A DNA stretch of 11,505 bases, taken from the NCBI GenBank assembly GCA_024408745.1, contig JAKSUS010000020.1:1-11505 (forward strand). Reading direction: 5' to 3'. Positions 1 through 5,240 of this stretch are shown here, piece by piece. The stretch comes from Candidatus Gastranaerophilales bacterium (lineage in GTDB: Bacteria > Cyanobacteriota > Vampirovibrionia > Gastranaerophilales > JAILCC01). The notes beneath the pieces are model-generated. The model was not told the DNA's origin. It ran no database searches and was given only the letters and a program-made list of their open reading frames with translations. Numbering within the stretch: position 1 is the first letter of the stretch; each line of letters opens with the position of its first letter. Position numbers and translations under genes: made by a program.

Positions 1-54
1 CCTTCTGAAATCGTTTCAGCAGGTCCTCAACCTAAAAGTTATTCTATGAATTAA
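1..54 (+). CDS. C-terminal end of an unidentified protein (partial)
   Basis: The first frame is open from the window edge and gives 17 residues (PSEIVSAGPQPKSYSMN) before a TAA stop at 52-54. A good terminator lies about 20 bp downstream, which supports this being the real end of a plus-strand gene. Too little is present to name the product. Proline and serine content suggests a flexible tail rather than a folded core. Confidence 0.5.
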   Translation, partial: PSEIVSAGPQPKSYSMN

Positions 55-72
55 TTTATAGATAAATAATGT

Positions 73-110
73 AAAAAGAGATGTTTTGAAAATTCAAGAC
101 ATCTCTTTTT
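73..110. terminator. Bidirectional intrinsic terminator
   Basis: An 18-bp stem (73-90 with 93-110, one G-T wobble) is flanked by A5 on the left and T5-T6 on the right, so it can work as a rho-independent terminator in both directions. It sits between the stop codons of the converging genes ending at 54 (plus) and 137 (minus). Confidence 0.85.
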
Positions 111-136
111 TGTAAAGTATAAAGAAAGGGTTTTAA

Positions 137-580
137 TTAATCAATTTCTTCTGCGTTTTCGTCTTTTTTGTTTGATAAAAATGCATAAAGAGCAACACCT
201 GCAGCTACAATTGCTGCACCAATTCCTGCTGATTTCCATTTGTTAGTTGTTATCCAATTCCATAAACCTTTGCCTGCTTCTTTTACCGTTTCTTTACCTG
301 ATGATTTAGGTGCAGAATTAGGTTTAACTGTTTCATCAGCAGTTCTCAATATACGATTTTTAAATTTTTCTATATCTTTTAAAAATTTACTTTTTTTGAT
401 ATTTTTAACTGTACCATCTTTGTTAACAAAACAAACAGTATCTGCAGTTTGTTCAGCTAAAACTTTTTTACCTTGTCTTGCCAAATCACTTGCGTTCGGC
501 AAACTTGGCGCCTGACTTTTTACCGCATCTAATTTTGAAACATCTGTTTGATTTAAACATTCACCTAAACTTGCTACCAT
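137..580 (-). CDS. 147-aa hypothetical protein with C-terminal membrane anchor
   Basis: Unrecognised family. The 147-residue protein has a polar, lysine-rich N-terminal region (about 1-105) and no signal peptide. One hydrophobic Ala/Gly-rich helix (about residues 117-135) is followed by a Lys-Lys and then an acidic tail ending AEEID. This is the layout of a tail-anchored membrane protein with its bulk in the cytoplasm. The ATG start is supported by a GGAG SD about 9 nt upstream. The gene lies 87 bp downstream of the phosphohexomutase gene on the same strand. No clear promoter or terminator separates them, so co-transcription is possible. It ends at a strong two-way terminator. Similar short proteins are common lineage-specific genes, but I cannot assign a function. 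Confidence 0.8.
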   Translation of the reverse strand: MVASLGECLNQTDVSKLDAVKSQAPSLPNASDLARQGKKVLAEQTADTVCFVNKDGTVKNIKKSKFLKDIEKFKNRILRTADETVKPNSAPKSSGKETVKEAGKGLWNWITTNKWKSAGIGAAIVAAGVALYAFLSNKKDENAEEID

Positions 581-667
581 GAATTTTTACTCCATTTATA
601 CCTTACAAATAAATTAAATCAGAACATATAAAAAATTGCCATAATAATAAAAACAATTTACATAAAT

Positions 668-2062
668 TTATATTAAACTTCTGATTTCGTTATAAGCAGA
701 GTCTATAAATCCGGCATCTAAACTTTCAAAATAAATTCTTAATAACGGTTCGGTTCCGGAAAACCGAATTAAAATCCAGTCATTTCCACCTTCCAAATAG
801 AATTTAACTCCGTCTTTTTTGCAAATGTTTTTAATTTTTTTCCCGTAAAATTCTTCAGGCGGATTATTTAAAAATAAGTCCATTGATTTTGATTTTTCTT
901 CTTCCGTTAATTTTAAATCAAAACGTTTATTAATATATTTTGCGTTAATAATTTCGCTGATTTCGTTTCTTAATTCAACAATGGTTTTACCTGAATACGC
1001 AACTGCTTCTAACATCAAAAGATTTGCCAAAATTCCGTCTTTTTCAGGGATATGTGAACCGATGCTCAAACCGCCTGATTCTTCACCGCCGATAACGGTT
1101 TGATTATTTCTCATTGCTTCACCGACATGCTTAAAGCCGACAGCCGTTTCAATAACATCAATACCGTAATGTTCAGCAATTTTATCAAGCATCAAACTTC
1201 CCGCAACTGTTTTAACCAAAGAACCTTTAGCATTTTTGTATTTTAATAAATGATTTAAAAGTATTGCCATAACTTCATTAGGAGTGACAAAATACCCGTT
1301 TTCATCAATAATTGCATATCTGTCGGCATCACCATCATTGGAAAAACCAACTGCAGGATGATTTTCTAAAACAAGAAATTTGAATTCGCCCAAATATTTA
1401 TCTTTCGGCTCAGGCATGCAACCGCCAAATAAGGGGTCTCGCCAGTTATGAATTATTTTTACATCTAAATTATGTTCTTTTAAAATTTCATCAAACCAAC
1501 CGTTAGCAGTCGCATATAGAGGATCAAAACAAATAGTTGTTTTTAAAGTTTTAATTTTTTCAAAATCAATAATAGTATTCAAATGTGCAAAATAATCTTT
1601 TTTTGCATTGAACAGAGTCAAAGTTCCTTCTTTAACATCACCTTGTTCAAGCCCTAAATTTTCAATTAATTCATTTGTTATATCTGATGTTGCGGGACCT
1701 GCATAATCAGGAATATATTTAATTCCGCAATATTCAGGCGGATTATGGCTTGCGGTAAACATTAAAGCACCTGCAGAATTATATTCTTTTGCACAAAAAG
1801 CAAGAGCAGGAGTAGGGATATAACTTTCAGATAATAAAACTTTATGTCCTAAAGTTTTCAATAAATCAGCAGCGAAAGAGGCAAATTTATCAGCCATAAA
1901 ACGTGTATCATAGCCGACTAAAAGAGGTTTTTCTATTCCGTAATGTTTTTTTGCATAACAAGAAATAGATTTTACAATCAATTCGACATTTTCAAATGTA
2001 AATTTCTCACCAATAATTGCTCTATACCCGTCAGTACCAAACTTTATATCTTCCTTTGCCAT
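668..2062 (-). CDS. Phosphoglucomutase/phosphomannomutase-family phosphohexomutase
   Basis: A cytoplasmic enzyme of the alpha-D-phosphohexomutase superfamily, which interconverts 1-phospho and 6-phospho sugars. All four family signatures are visible in the 464 residues. The N-terminal FGTDGYR is at 8-14 and the phosphoserine loop TASHNPP is at 103-109, with catalytic Ser105. The Mg2+ loop DGDADR is at 243-248, the sugar-binding loop GEESGG at 326-331, and the C-terminal phosphate-binding RFSGTEP at 433-439. Length is normal for the family. The ATG start has an AAGGA SD about 7 nt upstream. The motifs do not settle whether the substrate is glucose, mannose or glucosamine phosphate: domain-4 RFSGTEP is PGM/PMM-like, so GlmM is less likely but not excluded. 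It appears to have its own promoter just upstream. Confidence 0.93.
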   Translation of the reverse strand: MAKEDIKFGTDGYRAIIGEKFTFENVELIVKSISCYAKKHYGIEKPLLVGYDTRFMADKFASFAADLLKTLGHKVLLSESYIPTPALAFCAKEYNSAGALMFTASHNPPEYCGIKYIPDYAGPATSDITNELIENLGLEQGDVKEGTLTLFNAKKDYFAHLNTIIDFEKIKTLKTTICFDPLYATANGWFDEILKEHNLDVKIIHNWRDPLFGGCMPEPKDKYLGEFKFLVLENHPAVGFSNDGDADRYAIIDENGYFVTPNEVMAILLNHLLKYKNAKGSLVKTVAGSLMLDKIAEHYGIDVIETAVGFKHVGEAMRNNQTVIGGEESGGLSIGSHIPEKDGILANLLMLEAVAYSGKTIVELRNEISEIINAKYINKRFDLKLTEEEKSKSMDLFLNNPPEEFYGKKIKNICKKDGVKFYLEGGNDWILIRFSGTEPLLRIYFESLDAGFIDSAYNEIRSLI

Positions 2063-2092
2063 AATTAATCCTTTTTATTATACTTTTCTTAA

Positions 2093-2101
2093 ATTATAGC
2101 A
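2093..2101 (-). promoter_or_regulatory. Extended -10 promoter of the phosphohexomutase gene
   Basis: The minus strand reads TGCTATAAT, a perfect extended -10 element. It lies in the 55-bp gap between the XRE gene stop and the phosphohexomutase start, and it predicts a leader of about 24 nt containing the SD. No good -35 is seen, as is usual for extended -10 promoters. A second TATAAT at 2077-2082 is too close to the SD to be preferred. Confidence 0.6.
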
Positions 2102-2117
2102 TAAGCAAAACTGCTAA

Positions 2118-2342
2118 TTAAAAAGAGAAATCAAAAAGTTTGATAACATCAACTTCTAAAGCATCAGCAAGTTTCTTGATGGTTTTTATGGTAACATTCG
2201 CTTCGCCACGTTCAATTTGACCTATATAATTAAAATTCATGTCAACAAGTTCCGCTAATTTAATTTGCGATAACTTCTTTGATTTTCTTATATAGGCAAG
2301 TTTTGCACCAAATCTTTTTTCTAATTCTTCATTGTACTTCAT
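2118..2342 (-). CDS. XRE-family helix-turn-helix transcriptional regulator
   Basis: A compact single-domain Cro/C1-type DNA-binding protein of 74 aa. The helix-turn-helix runs from about S25 to G46 (SQIKLAELV, turn, NFNYIGQIERG) and is followed by the usual IKTIKKLADALEV helix. There is no effector or protease domain. Size and layout match autoregulating repressors and the controller (C) proteins of restriction-modification systems, although no such partner is present. The frame extends to a TTG at 2366, but the ATG at 2342 is preferred: a TATAAT on this strand at 2349-2354 would start transcription exactly at that ATG, giving a leaderless mRNA, and neither start has an SD. It faces a small plus-strand gene across palindromic sites that it may bind. 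Confidence 0.88.
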   Translation of the reverse strand: MKYNEELEKRFGAKLAYIRKSKKLSQIKLAELVDMNFNYIGQIERGEANVTIKTIKKLADALEVDVIKLFDFSF

Positions 2343-2348
2343 TCTAAT

Positions 2349-2354
2349 ATTATA
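2349..2354 (-). promoter_or_regulatory. -10 box of the XRE gene, placed for leaderless transcription
   Basis: A perfect TATAAT on the minus strand is separated by six bases from the ATG at 2342, so the predicted first transcribed base is the A of the start codon. The best -35 (TTAGAA, 18-bp spacing) is poor, which fits a regulated promoter. Confidence 0.5.
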
Positions 2355-2375
2355 GCTACTTGACAATTCAATTTC

Positions 2376-2429
2376 TAATCACTAAAATAGTGTAATTAAT
2401 AGTTATTAACTATTATAAAATAGTGATTA
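2376..2429. promoter_or_regulatory. Palindromic operator region between divergent genes
   Basis: Three inverted repeats built on ACTA/TAGT half-sites fill 54 bp. They are CACTA-AAA-TAGTG (2380-2392), the 19-bp TAATAGTTA-T-TAACTATTA (2397-2415), and ACTATT-ATAA-AATAGT (2409-2424). The 10-mer TAAAATAGTG occurs at 2383-2392 and 2416-2425, 33 bp apart, about three helical turns. The outer arms TAATCACTA (2376-2384) and TAGTGATTA (2421-2429) are also inverted copies. The array sits upstream of the XRE promoter and overlaps TATTAT/TATAAA -10 candidates (2411-2419) for the plus-strand gene. Binding by the XRE protein is inferred. Confidence 0.6.
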
Positions 2430-2454
2430 ACCAAAGTTGTTTTTAAGGTTATAT

Positions 2455-2619
2455 ATGAATAATAAAAGAGAAATTGATATAGATAAAATTATAGAAGATT
2501 TAGAACAGACAATAAAATGTATAAAAGATAATAAAGATAATAAATCCGTTTTAAAATATTACATAGGTAAAATGCACTTTTCAGTACAAAATATATTAAA
2601 TGCGATTTCTAATAATTAA
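2455..2619 (+). CDS. 54-aa hypothetical protein divergent from the XRE regulator
   Basis: An unrecognised small protein, MNNKREIDIDKIIEDLEQ onwards. It is charged, lysine- and isoleucine-rich, has no membrane segment and is probably helical (about residues 8-50). The open frame reaches back to a TTG at 2437, but the ATG at 2455 has an AAGG SD (2445-2448) six bases upstream and is preferred. It is transcribed away from the XRE gene, across the shared operator. The pairing resembles a repressor with a small regulated partner (antirepressor, antitoxin-like or anti-sigma-like), but nothing in the sequence decides between these. The 86 bp after the stop are AT-rich with no clear terminator. Confidence 0.6.
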   Translation: MNNKREIDIDKIIEDLEQTIKCIKDNKDNKSVLKYYIGKMHFSVQNILNAISNN

Positions 2620-2705
2620 GTATAAAGATTAAAATATAATATTTATAAAATATATAAATTGAATTATAAGTTAGCAGAATGCGATTTTTTGTACCAAATT
2701 TTTAA

Positions 2706-2927
2706 TTATATGCTTCTGTAATAATCAGAAACTTTTGTCCCGTCATGTCTTGTATAAGACTTAACGTGTATTTCACCTGTTTGCACTTTTGCTTTTGCTT
2801 CACTTTCGTGCATCATTCTGCCACTCGTAAACTCTTCAAGAATTTTCTTTTGATTATGCCTTACTTCTTCGGGTTTCATTTTCTTAATTTCTTCAAAAGT
2901 ATATATTTTTTTAGATAAGTCTGTCAT
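2706..2927 (-). CDS. 73-aa hypothetical protein with C-terminal YTRxDGTxVxxYYR motif
   Basis: A small soluble protein. The N-terminal half is charged and helical (FEEIKKMKPEEVRHNQKKILEEF). The C-terminal end reads VKSYTRHDGTKVSDYYRSI (about residues 55-73). This aromatic/Arg plus DGT motif recurs at the C-termini of many small bacterial and phage or mobile-element proteins, but I know no assigned function for it. The start is very well supported by a perfect AAGGAG SD six bases before the ATG, the best SD in the window. The gene is divergent from the 131-aa membrane protein, with only 35 bp between starts, so their promoters overlap. Confidence 0.8.
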   Translation of the reverse strand: MTDLSKKIYTFEEIKKMKPEEVRHNQKKILEEFTSGRMMHESEAKAKVQTGEIHVKSYTRHDGTKVSDYYRSI

Positions 2928-2955
2928 TGTAATCTCCTTTCGTTTTTTATATAAT
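2927..2955 (+). promoter_or_regulatory. Promoter of the 131-aa membrane protein, probably leaderless
   Basis: A -35 TTGTAA (2927-2932), a 17-bp spacer and a perfect -10 TATAAT (2950-2955) are present. The expected start of transcription falls at 2962-2963, on or next to the ATG. The -35 overlaps the start codon of the divergent 73-aa gene. Confidence 0.6.
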
Positions 2956-2962
2956 ACCTTTT

Positions 2963-3358
2963 ATGAAACTAAACTTTTTAAAAAAATATATTTTCGGTAA
3001 TATCCTATCTATAGATGGTTATGTAATGTTGCTTTATGCGATTTATTTTTGGTTTTATGTAAGACCAAAACATGAAGCAATGACTGCTCAAATAATTGCC
3101 GAACATGGTGAAGATTTATTGAGCGGTTATTATAAAATAGGCTTTGATTTAGTATATATAGGTTTCTTATCCATAATTTTGTTTTTCTTGTTTATAGAAT
3201 TTCTTATTCAAAAAAAATGGAAATACAATATTTTTAAGAATACAGATAATAAAATATACTCAATTTTCTTTTGGATTGGAATTATTATTTTATTAATCAT
3301 TTTTATAATAGAAATATTACCTATAATTCTTTTAATAATAAATTCATTTTTTATTTAA
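2963..3358 (+). CDS. 131-aa hypothetical integral membrane protein
   Basis: An unrecognised membrane protein with three predicted helices: about 18-33 (VMLLYAIYFWFYV region), 62-83 (DLVYIGFLSIILFFLFIEFLI) and 100-130 (FFWIGIIILLIIFIIEILPIILLII). A short charged loop, PKHEAMTAQIIAEHGEDLL, lies between helices one and two. The ATG at 2963 has no SD, and the promoter predicts transcription starting at it, so translation is probably leaderless. The gene stands alone on the plus strand, with small accessory-type genes on its left and a hairpin-rich gap on its right. A function cannot be inferred. Confidence 0.75.
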   Translation: MKLNFLKKYIFGNILSIDGYVMLLYAIYFWFYVRPKHEAMTAQIIAEHGEDLLSGYYKIGFDLVYIGFLSIILFFLFIEFLIQKKWKYNIFKNTDNKIYSIFFWIGIIILLIIFIIEILPIILLIINSFFI

Positions 3359-3428
3359 TATATTTTAATTACTTGGTTATCTTAAAAATAAAATTTGTTG
3401 TATTTCTTATAATAATAAAAGTTAGTAA

Positions 3429-3476
3429 GTTGGGCATACCTGCCCAACAAAGCAATTTGGTGCAAAAAATTGCACC
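3429..3476. repeat. Tandem GC-richer hairpins (REP-like module)
   Basis: Two adjacent hairpins stand out from AT-rich surroundings. The first is GTTGGGCA-TACC-TGCCCAAC (3429-3448), a perfect 8-bp stem. The second is GGTGCAA-AAAA-TTGCACC (3459-3476), a 7-bp stem. The second competes with an alternative stem, GCAATTT (3452-3458) with AAATTGC (3467-3473). No T-tract follows, so neither is a standard terminator. They resemble dispersed REP-type hairpins or a structured RNA. Only one copy is in the window. Confidence 0.5.
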
Positions 3477-3510
3477 CTTGCAAGCTAAACATTTTTATCA
3501 GAAAAGCATA

Positions 3511-3546
3511 AAAACAAAAGAGCGAAATATAAAATATTTCGCTCTT
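3511..3546 (-). terminator. Intrinsic terminator of the M48 protease gene
   Basis: AGAGCGAAATAT (3519-3530) pairs with ATATTTCGCTCT (3534-3545) around an AAA loop, plus one flanking A-T pair. On the minus strand the stem is followed by TTTGTTTT. The plus-strand tail (TAATTTATT) is weaker. It lies about 200 nt beyond the protease stop codon. Confidence 0.7.
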
Positions 3547-3744
3547 AATTTATTCCAGCCATTCCTTTTTACAAATTTATATAATAATCCTAATATTTTT
3601 CACACAAAAGTTGTGCTACTTTCTAAAATACGGAGCCGATTTTAAATATCATCCCGATTTCAGAGGACAAATAATTTTATCGTAAAAACACAATAGCATA
3701 TTACAAAAAAATCACCAAGTAGTGTGAACTTTTGTAAATAAACT

Positions 3745-5016
3745 TTATAAACATTCCGCCTGCTCAATAACGTATTTGTTATTCGGCGCAAGTCTTTTAG
3801 CCGAATTTGCATAGGTTTTGGACAGTTCCAAATAATGTTGATTTCCTGTTTCTTTATAAAGATATTCATTAGCATAAGAAGCATATAAGTAAGGTGCAAA
3901 ATTATCAGGATTAATCGAAATTAATTTATCCAAATATTTAAGTGCTTCTTTATATTCACCATATAAATAAGATTTATAAGCATAACGTGTATAAATTTGC
4001 TCCAAGGTTTCAGGTCTGAAATAATCCTGATTAGAAAGATTTCCGTCACGTCCGAAAATTAAAGATGCTCTGTCTGATGAAACTCTTGCGGTTAAAGGTT
4101 CTGACTTATACCAATTATATAAACCTATTTCTTTCCATTGTTCTTCTACAAAATATTTTCTGTTTTGCGCAATATTTTCAACACGTTTTTTGCCCAAAGG
4201 ATGAGTTGAACGATATTCTGCCTGATGCGAATCATACATTGCATTCATAAAAGAAATTGCTTCCGCGGCCTTATCCAAATCATATCCTGCTCTTAAAAGA
4301 AGTTTCGCTGCTTCTAAATCAGCAGCAAATTCCATTCCTCTGAATTCTTTTAAATCGGCAAGCCGTTTGAGTCTATATGTTGCTCCGGTATTAATTCTTG
4401 CTATTTCATAAGTTCTTTTGTTCATTTCATTCATTCTTTGAAGATGCCCTAACATCAAATGCCCCATTTCGTGTGCAATTACAAAAGCCAAAGCATCATC
4501 ATTATCGGCAAGAGTATCATATAAAGCTGAATAAACCGCGATACAATTATTATCGGCAGAATAAGCATTAAAGGTTTCATAATCAGAGATAAAAACAACC
4601 CTGAAATTCATGTATGCAAGGTTATTCGCTCTTGCTAATCTGTCAACTGTTTTATAAAGTTTCGTATAATCTCTTGCATAAGCACGTTTATTGCGGTTAT
4701 CACTTCTTACTTTTTTGAAATCATTAATATATTTTTTATAAAATTCTTTATCTGATTTGAGTTTTTCATCAATTTGTGCTTGAGTTAAAACTTCATAATC
4801 CGCAACTTTTAAAAGTTTTGGGTCTTTAATGTTTTTCACAACAGAAGTATTTTGTGTTGATATTTTATCCATAGATTCTGTATAAATTCGTGTTTGAGTA
4901 AATTTTTGGGTTTTCTTAATTGCTCTTGTGTTGATTTTTGTATAATCTTTTGCACTAACATCAGAGACAATACTAAAAACGGATAATAATATAAATAAAG
5001 CAAATATTTTCTTCAT
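3745..5016 (-). CDS. Secreted M48-family zinc metalloprotease with TPR tail
   Basis: A 423-aa exported protease. The N-terminus MKKIFALFILLSVFSIVS is a signal peptide, with likely cleavage after VSA at about residue 22, so it acts in the periplasm or outside. The zinc site HEMGH (His182, Glu183, His186) is followed by GMEFAADLEAA, where Glu229 is the third ligand, and by the M48-typical STHPLGKKR at about 270-278. C-terminal residues about 345-405 form TPR-like helices (YGEYKEALKYLDKLISINPDN). This protease-plus-TPR plan is that of BepA/YfgC-type envelope quality-control proteases, but substrate specificity is inference. A GTG at 5022 is in frame, but the ATG at 5016 has a GAGG SD five bases upstream and is preferred. 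Confidence 0.92.
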   Translation of the reverse strand: MKKIFALFILLSVFSIVSDVSAKDYTKINTRAIKKTQKFTQTRIYTESMDKISTQNTSVVKNIKDPKLLKVADYEVLTQAQIDEKLKSDKEFYKKYINDFKKVRSDNRNKRAYARDYTKLYKTVDRLARANNLAYMNFRVVFISDYETFNAYSADNNCIAVYSALYDTLADNDDALAFVIAHEMGHLMLGHLQRMNEMNKRTYEIARINTGATYRLKRLADLKEFRGMEFAADLEAAKLLLRAGYDLDKAAEAISFMNAMYDSHQAEYRSTHPLGKKRVENIAQNRKYFVEEQWKEIGLYNWYKSEPLTARVSSDRASLIFGRDGNLSNQDYFRPETLEQIYTRYAYKSYLYGEYKEALKYLDKLISINPDNFAPYLYASYANEYLYKETGNQHYLELSKTYANSAKRLAPNNKYVIEQAECL

Positions 5017-5059
5017 AAACACCTCAGATAATTTTATTAAATATTAGCATTATCAGACA

Positions 5060-5068
5060 ATTATATCA
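5060..5068 (-). promoter_or_regulatory. Extended -10 promoter of the M48 protease gene
   Basis: The minus strand reads TGATATAAT, a perfect extended -10, predicting a leader of about 35-40 nt. It is back-to-back with the plus-strand extended -10 at 5082-5090, only about 14 bp away, so polymerase at one would hinder the other. Confidence 0.55.
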
Positions 5069-5081
5069 AGCAAATGGTTTG

Positions 5082-5090
5082 TGTTATAAT
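5082..5090 (+). promoter_or_regulatory. Extended -10 promoter of an orphan plus-strand transcript
   Basis: TGTTATAAT is a perfect extended -10 in the gap between two minus-strand genes. The predicted start is about 5097. The -35 region is weak (TTATAT at 5061-5066). The transcript would end at the terminator at 5212-5236. Confidence 0.55.
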
Positions 5091-5096
5091 ACAAAA

Positions 5097-5236
5097 TCAA
5101 CGAATTGATTTTACAATATCAGTCAAGTGGCTAATTGAGGATAAATATGAATAATGGTTATATATAAGTAATCTTTTTCATACTTCCAGCTATTCTTAAT
5201 TCCAAACTATTACGGGTCATTTGACCCGTTTTCTTT
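5097..5236 (+). ncRNA. Candidate small RNA of about 140 nt
   Basis: This stretch is bounded by an extended -10 promoter and a strong plus-strand terminator and lacks any ORF longer than six codons. Near its 5' end AAAATCAA (5093-5100) can pair with TTGATTTT (5105-5112) around CGAA. It contains an SD and a six-codon ORF (5147-5167). Known RNA families do not come to mind. It could be a regulatory RNA, a micropeptide mRNA, or the leftover ends of a deleted gene. Confidence 0.4.
5147..5167 (+). CDS. Six-codon mini-ORF (MNNGYI) inside the candidate small RNA
   Basis: ATG AAT AAT GGT TAT ATA TAA, preceded by GAGG (5137-5140) at an ideal six-base spacing and by a promoter 60 bp upstream. The initiation signals are as good as those of full genes in the window. 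The product is too short to judge. It may be a leader peptide or the remains of a decayed gene. Confidence 0.25.
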   Translation: MNNGYI

Positions 5237-5240
5237 ATTT
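5212..5240 (+). terminator. Strong intrinsic terminator of the orphan transcript
   Basis: ACGGGTCA (5212-5219) pairs with TGACCCGT (5222-5229) and is followed by TTTTCTTTATTT (5229-5240). The stem is the most GC-rich in the area. On the minus strand the tail AATAGTTTGG is a poor U-tract, so the terminator mainly serves plus-strand transcription. It directly abuts the stop codon of the converging polymerase gene. Confidence 0.8.

Larger units (their letters stand above)
3359..3744. other. 386-bp intergenic region with hairpins, no gene
   Basis: The gap lies between the 131-aa membrane protein gene (plus) and the M48 protease gene (minus), whose 3' ends face each other. It holds a TATAAT on the plus strand at 3408-3413 without a good -35, the two REP-like hairpins (3429-3476), and a terminator (3511-3546). 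Open frames across it are low-complexity with no SD. I see nothing convincing in 3550-3744, which would be the protease mRNA's 3' untranslated region. Confidence 0.6.

Noticed and set aside
581..667. Separate promoter for the 147-aa protein gene
   Set aside because: Several AT-rich hexamers exist (TATATG, TATAAA), but none has both proper spacing to a -35 and room for the SD; read-through from the upstream gene is equally likely.
2343..2366. Longer XRE start at the TTG (2366)
   Set aside because: It overlaps the -10 box of the gene's likely promoter, adds Ser-rich residues outside the fold, and has no SD.
2600..3045. Repeated ATGCGATTT words (near 2600, 2678 and 3037)
   Set aside because: Only nine bases, irregular spacing, one copy inside a coding region; not convincing as a repeat and not the cyanobacterial HIP1 sequence.
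3271..3645. 124-codon plus-strand frame overlapping the end of the membrane protein gene and the hairpin gap
   Set aside because: It overlaps a better gene in another frame, runs through perfect hairpins, has no SD, and its product is low-complexity Phe/Tyr/Asn/Ile sequence.
3604..3735. Inverted ACAAAAGTT / AACTTTTGT arms
   Set aside because: Nine-base arms more than 100 bp apart in AT-rich DNA; expected by chance and with no associated signal.
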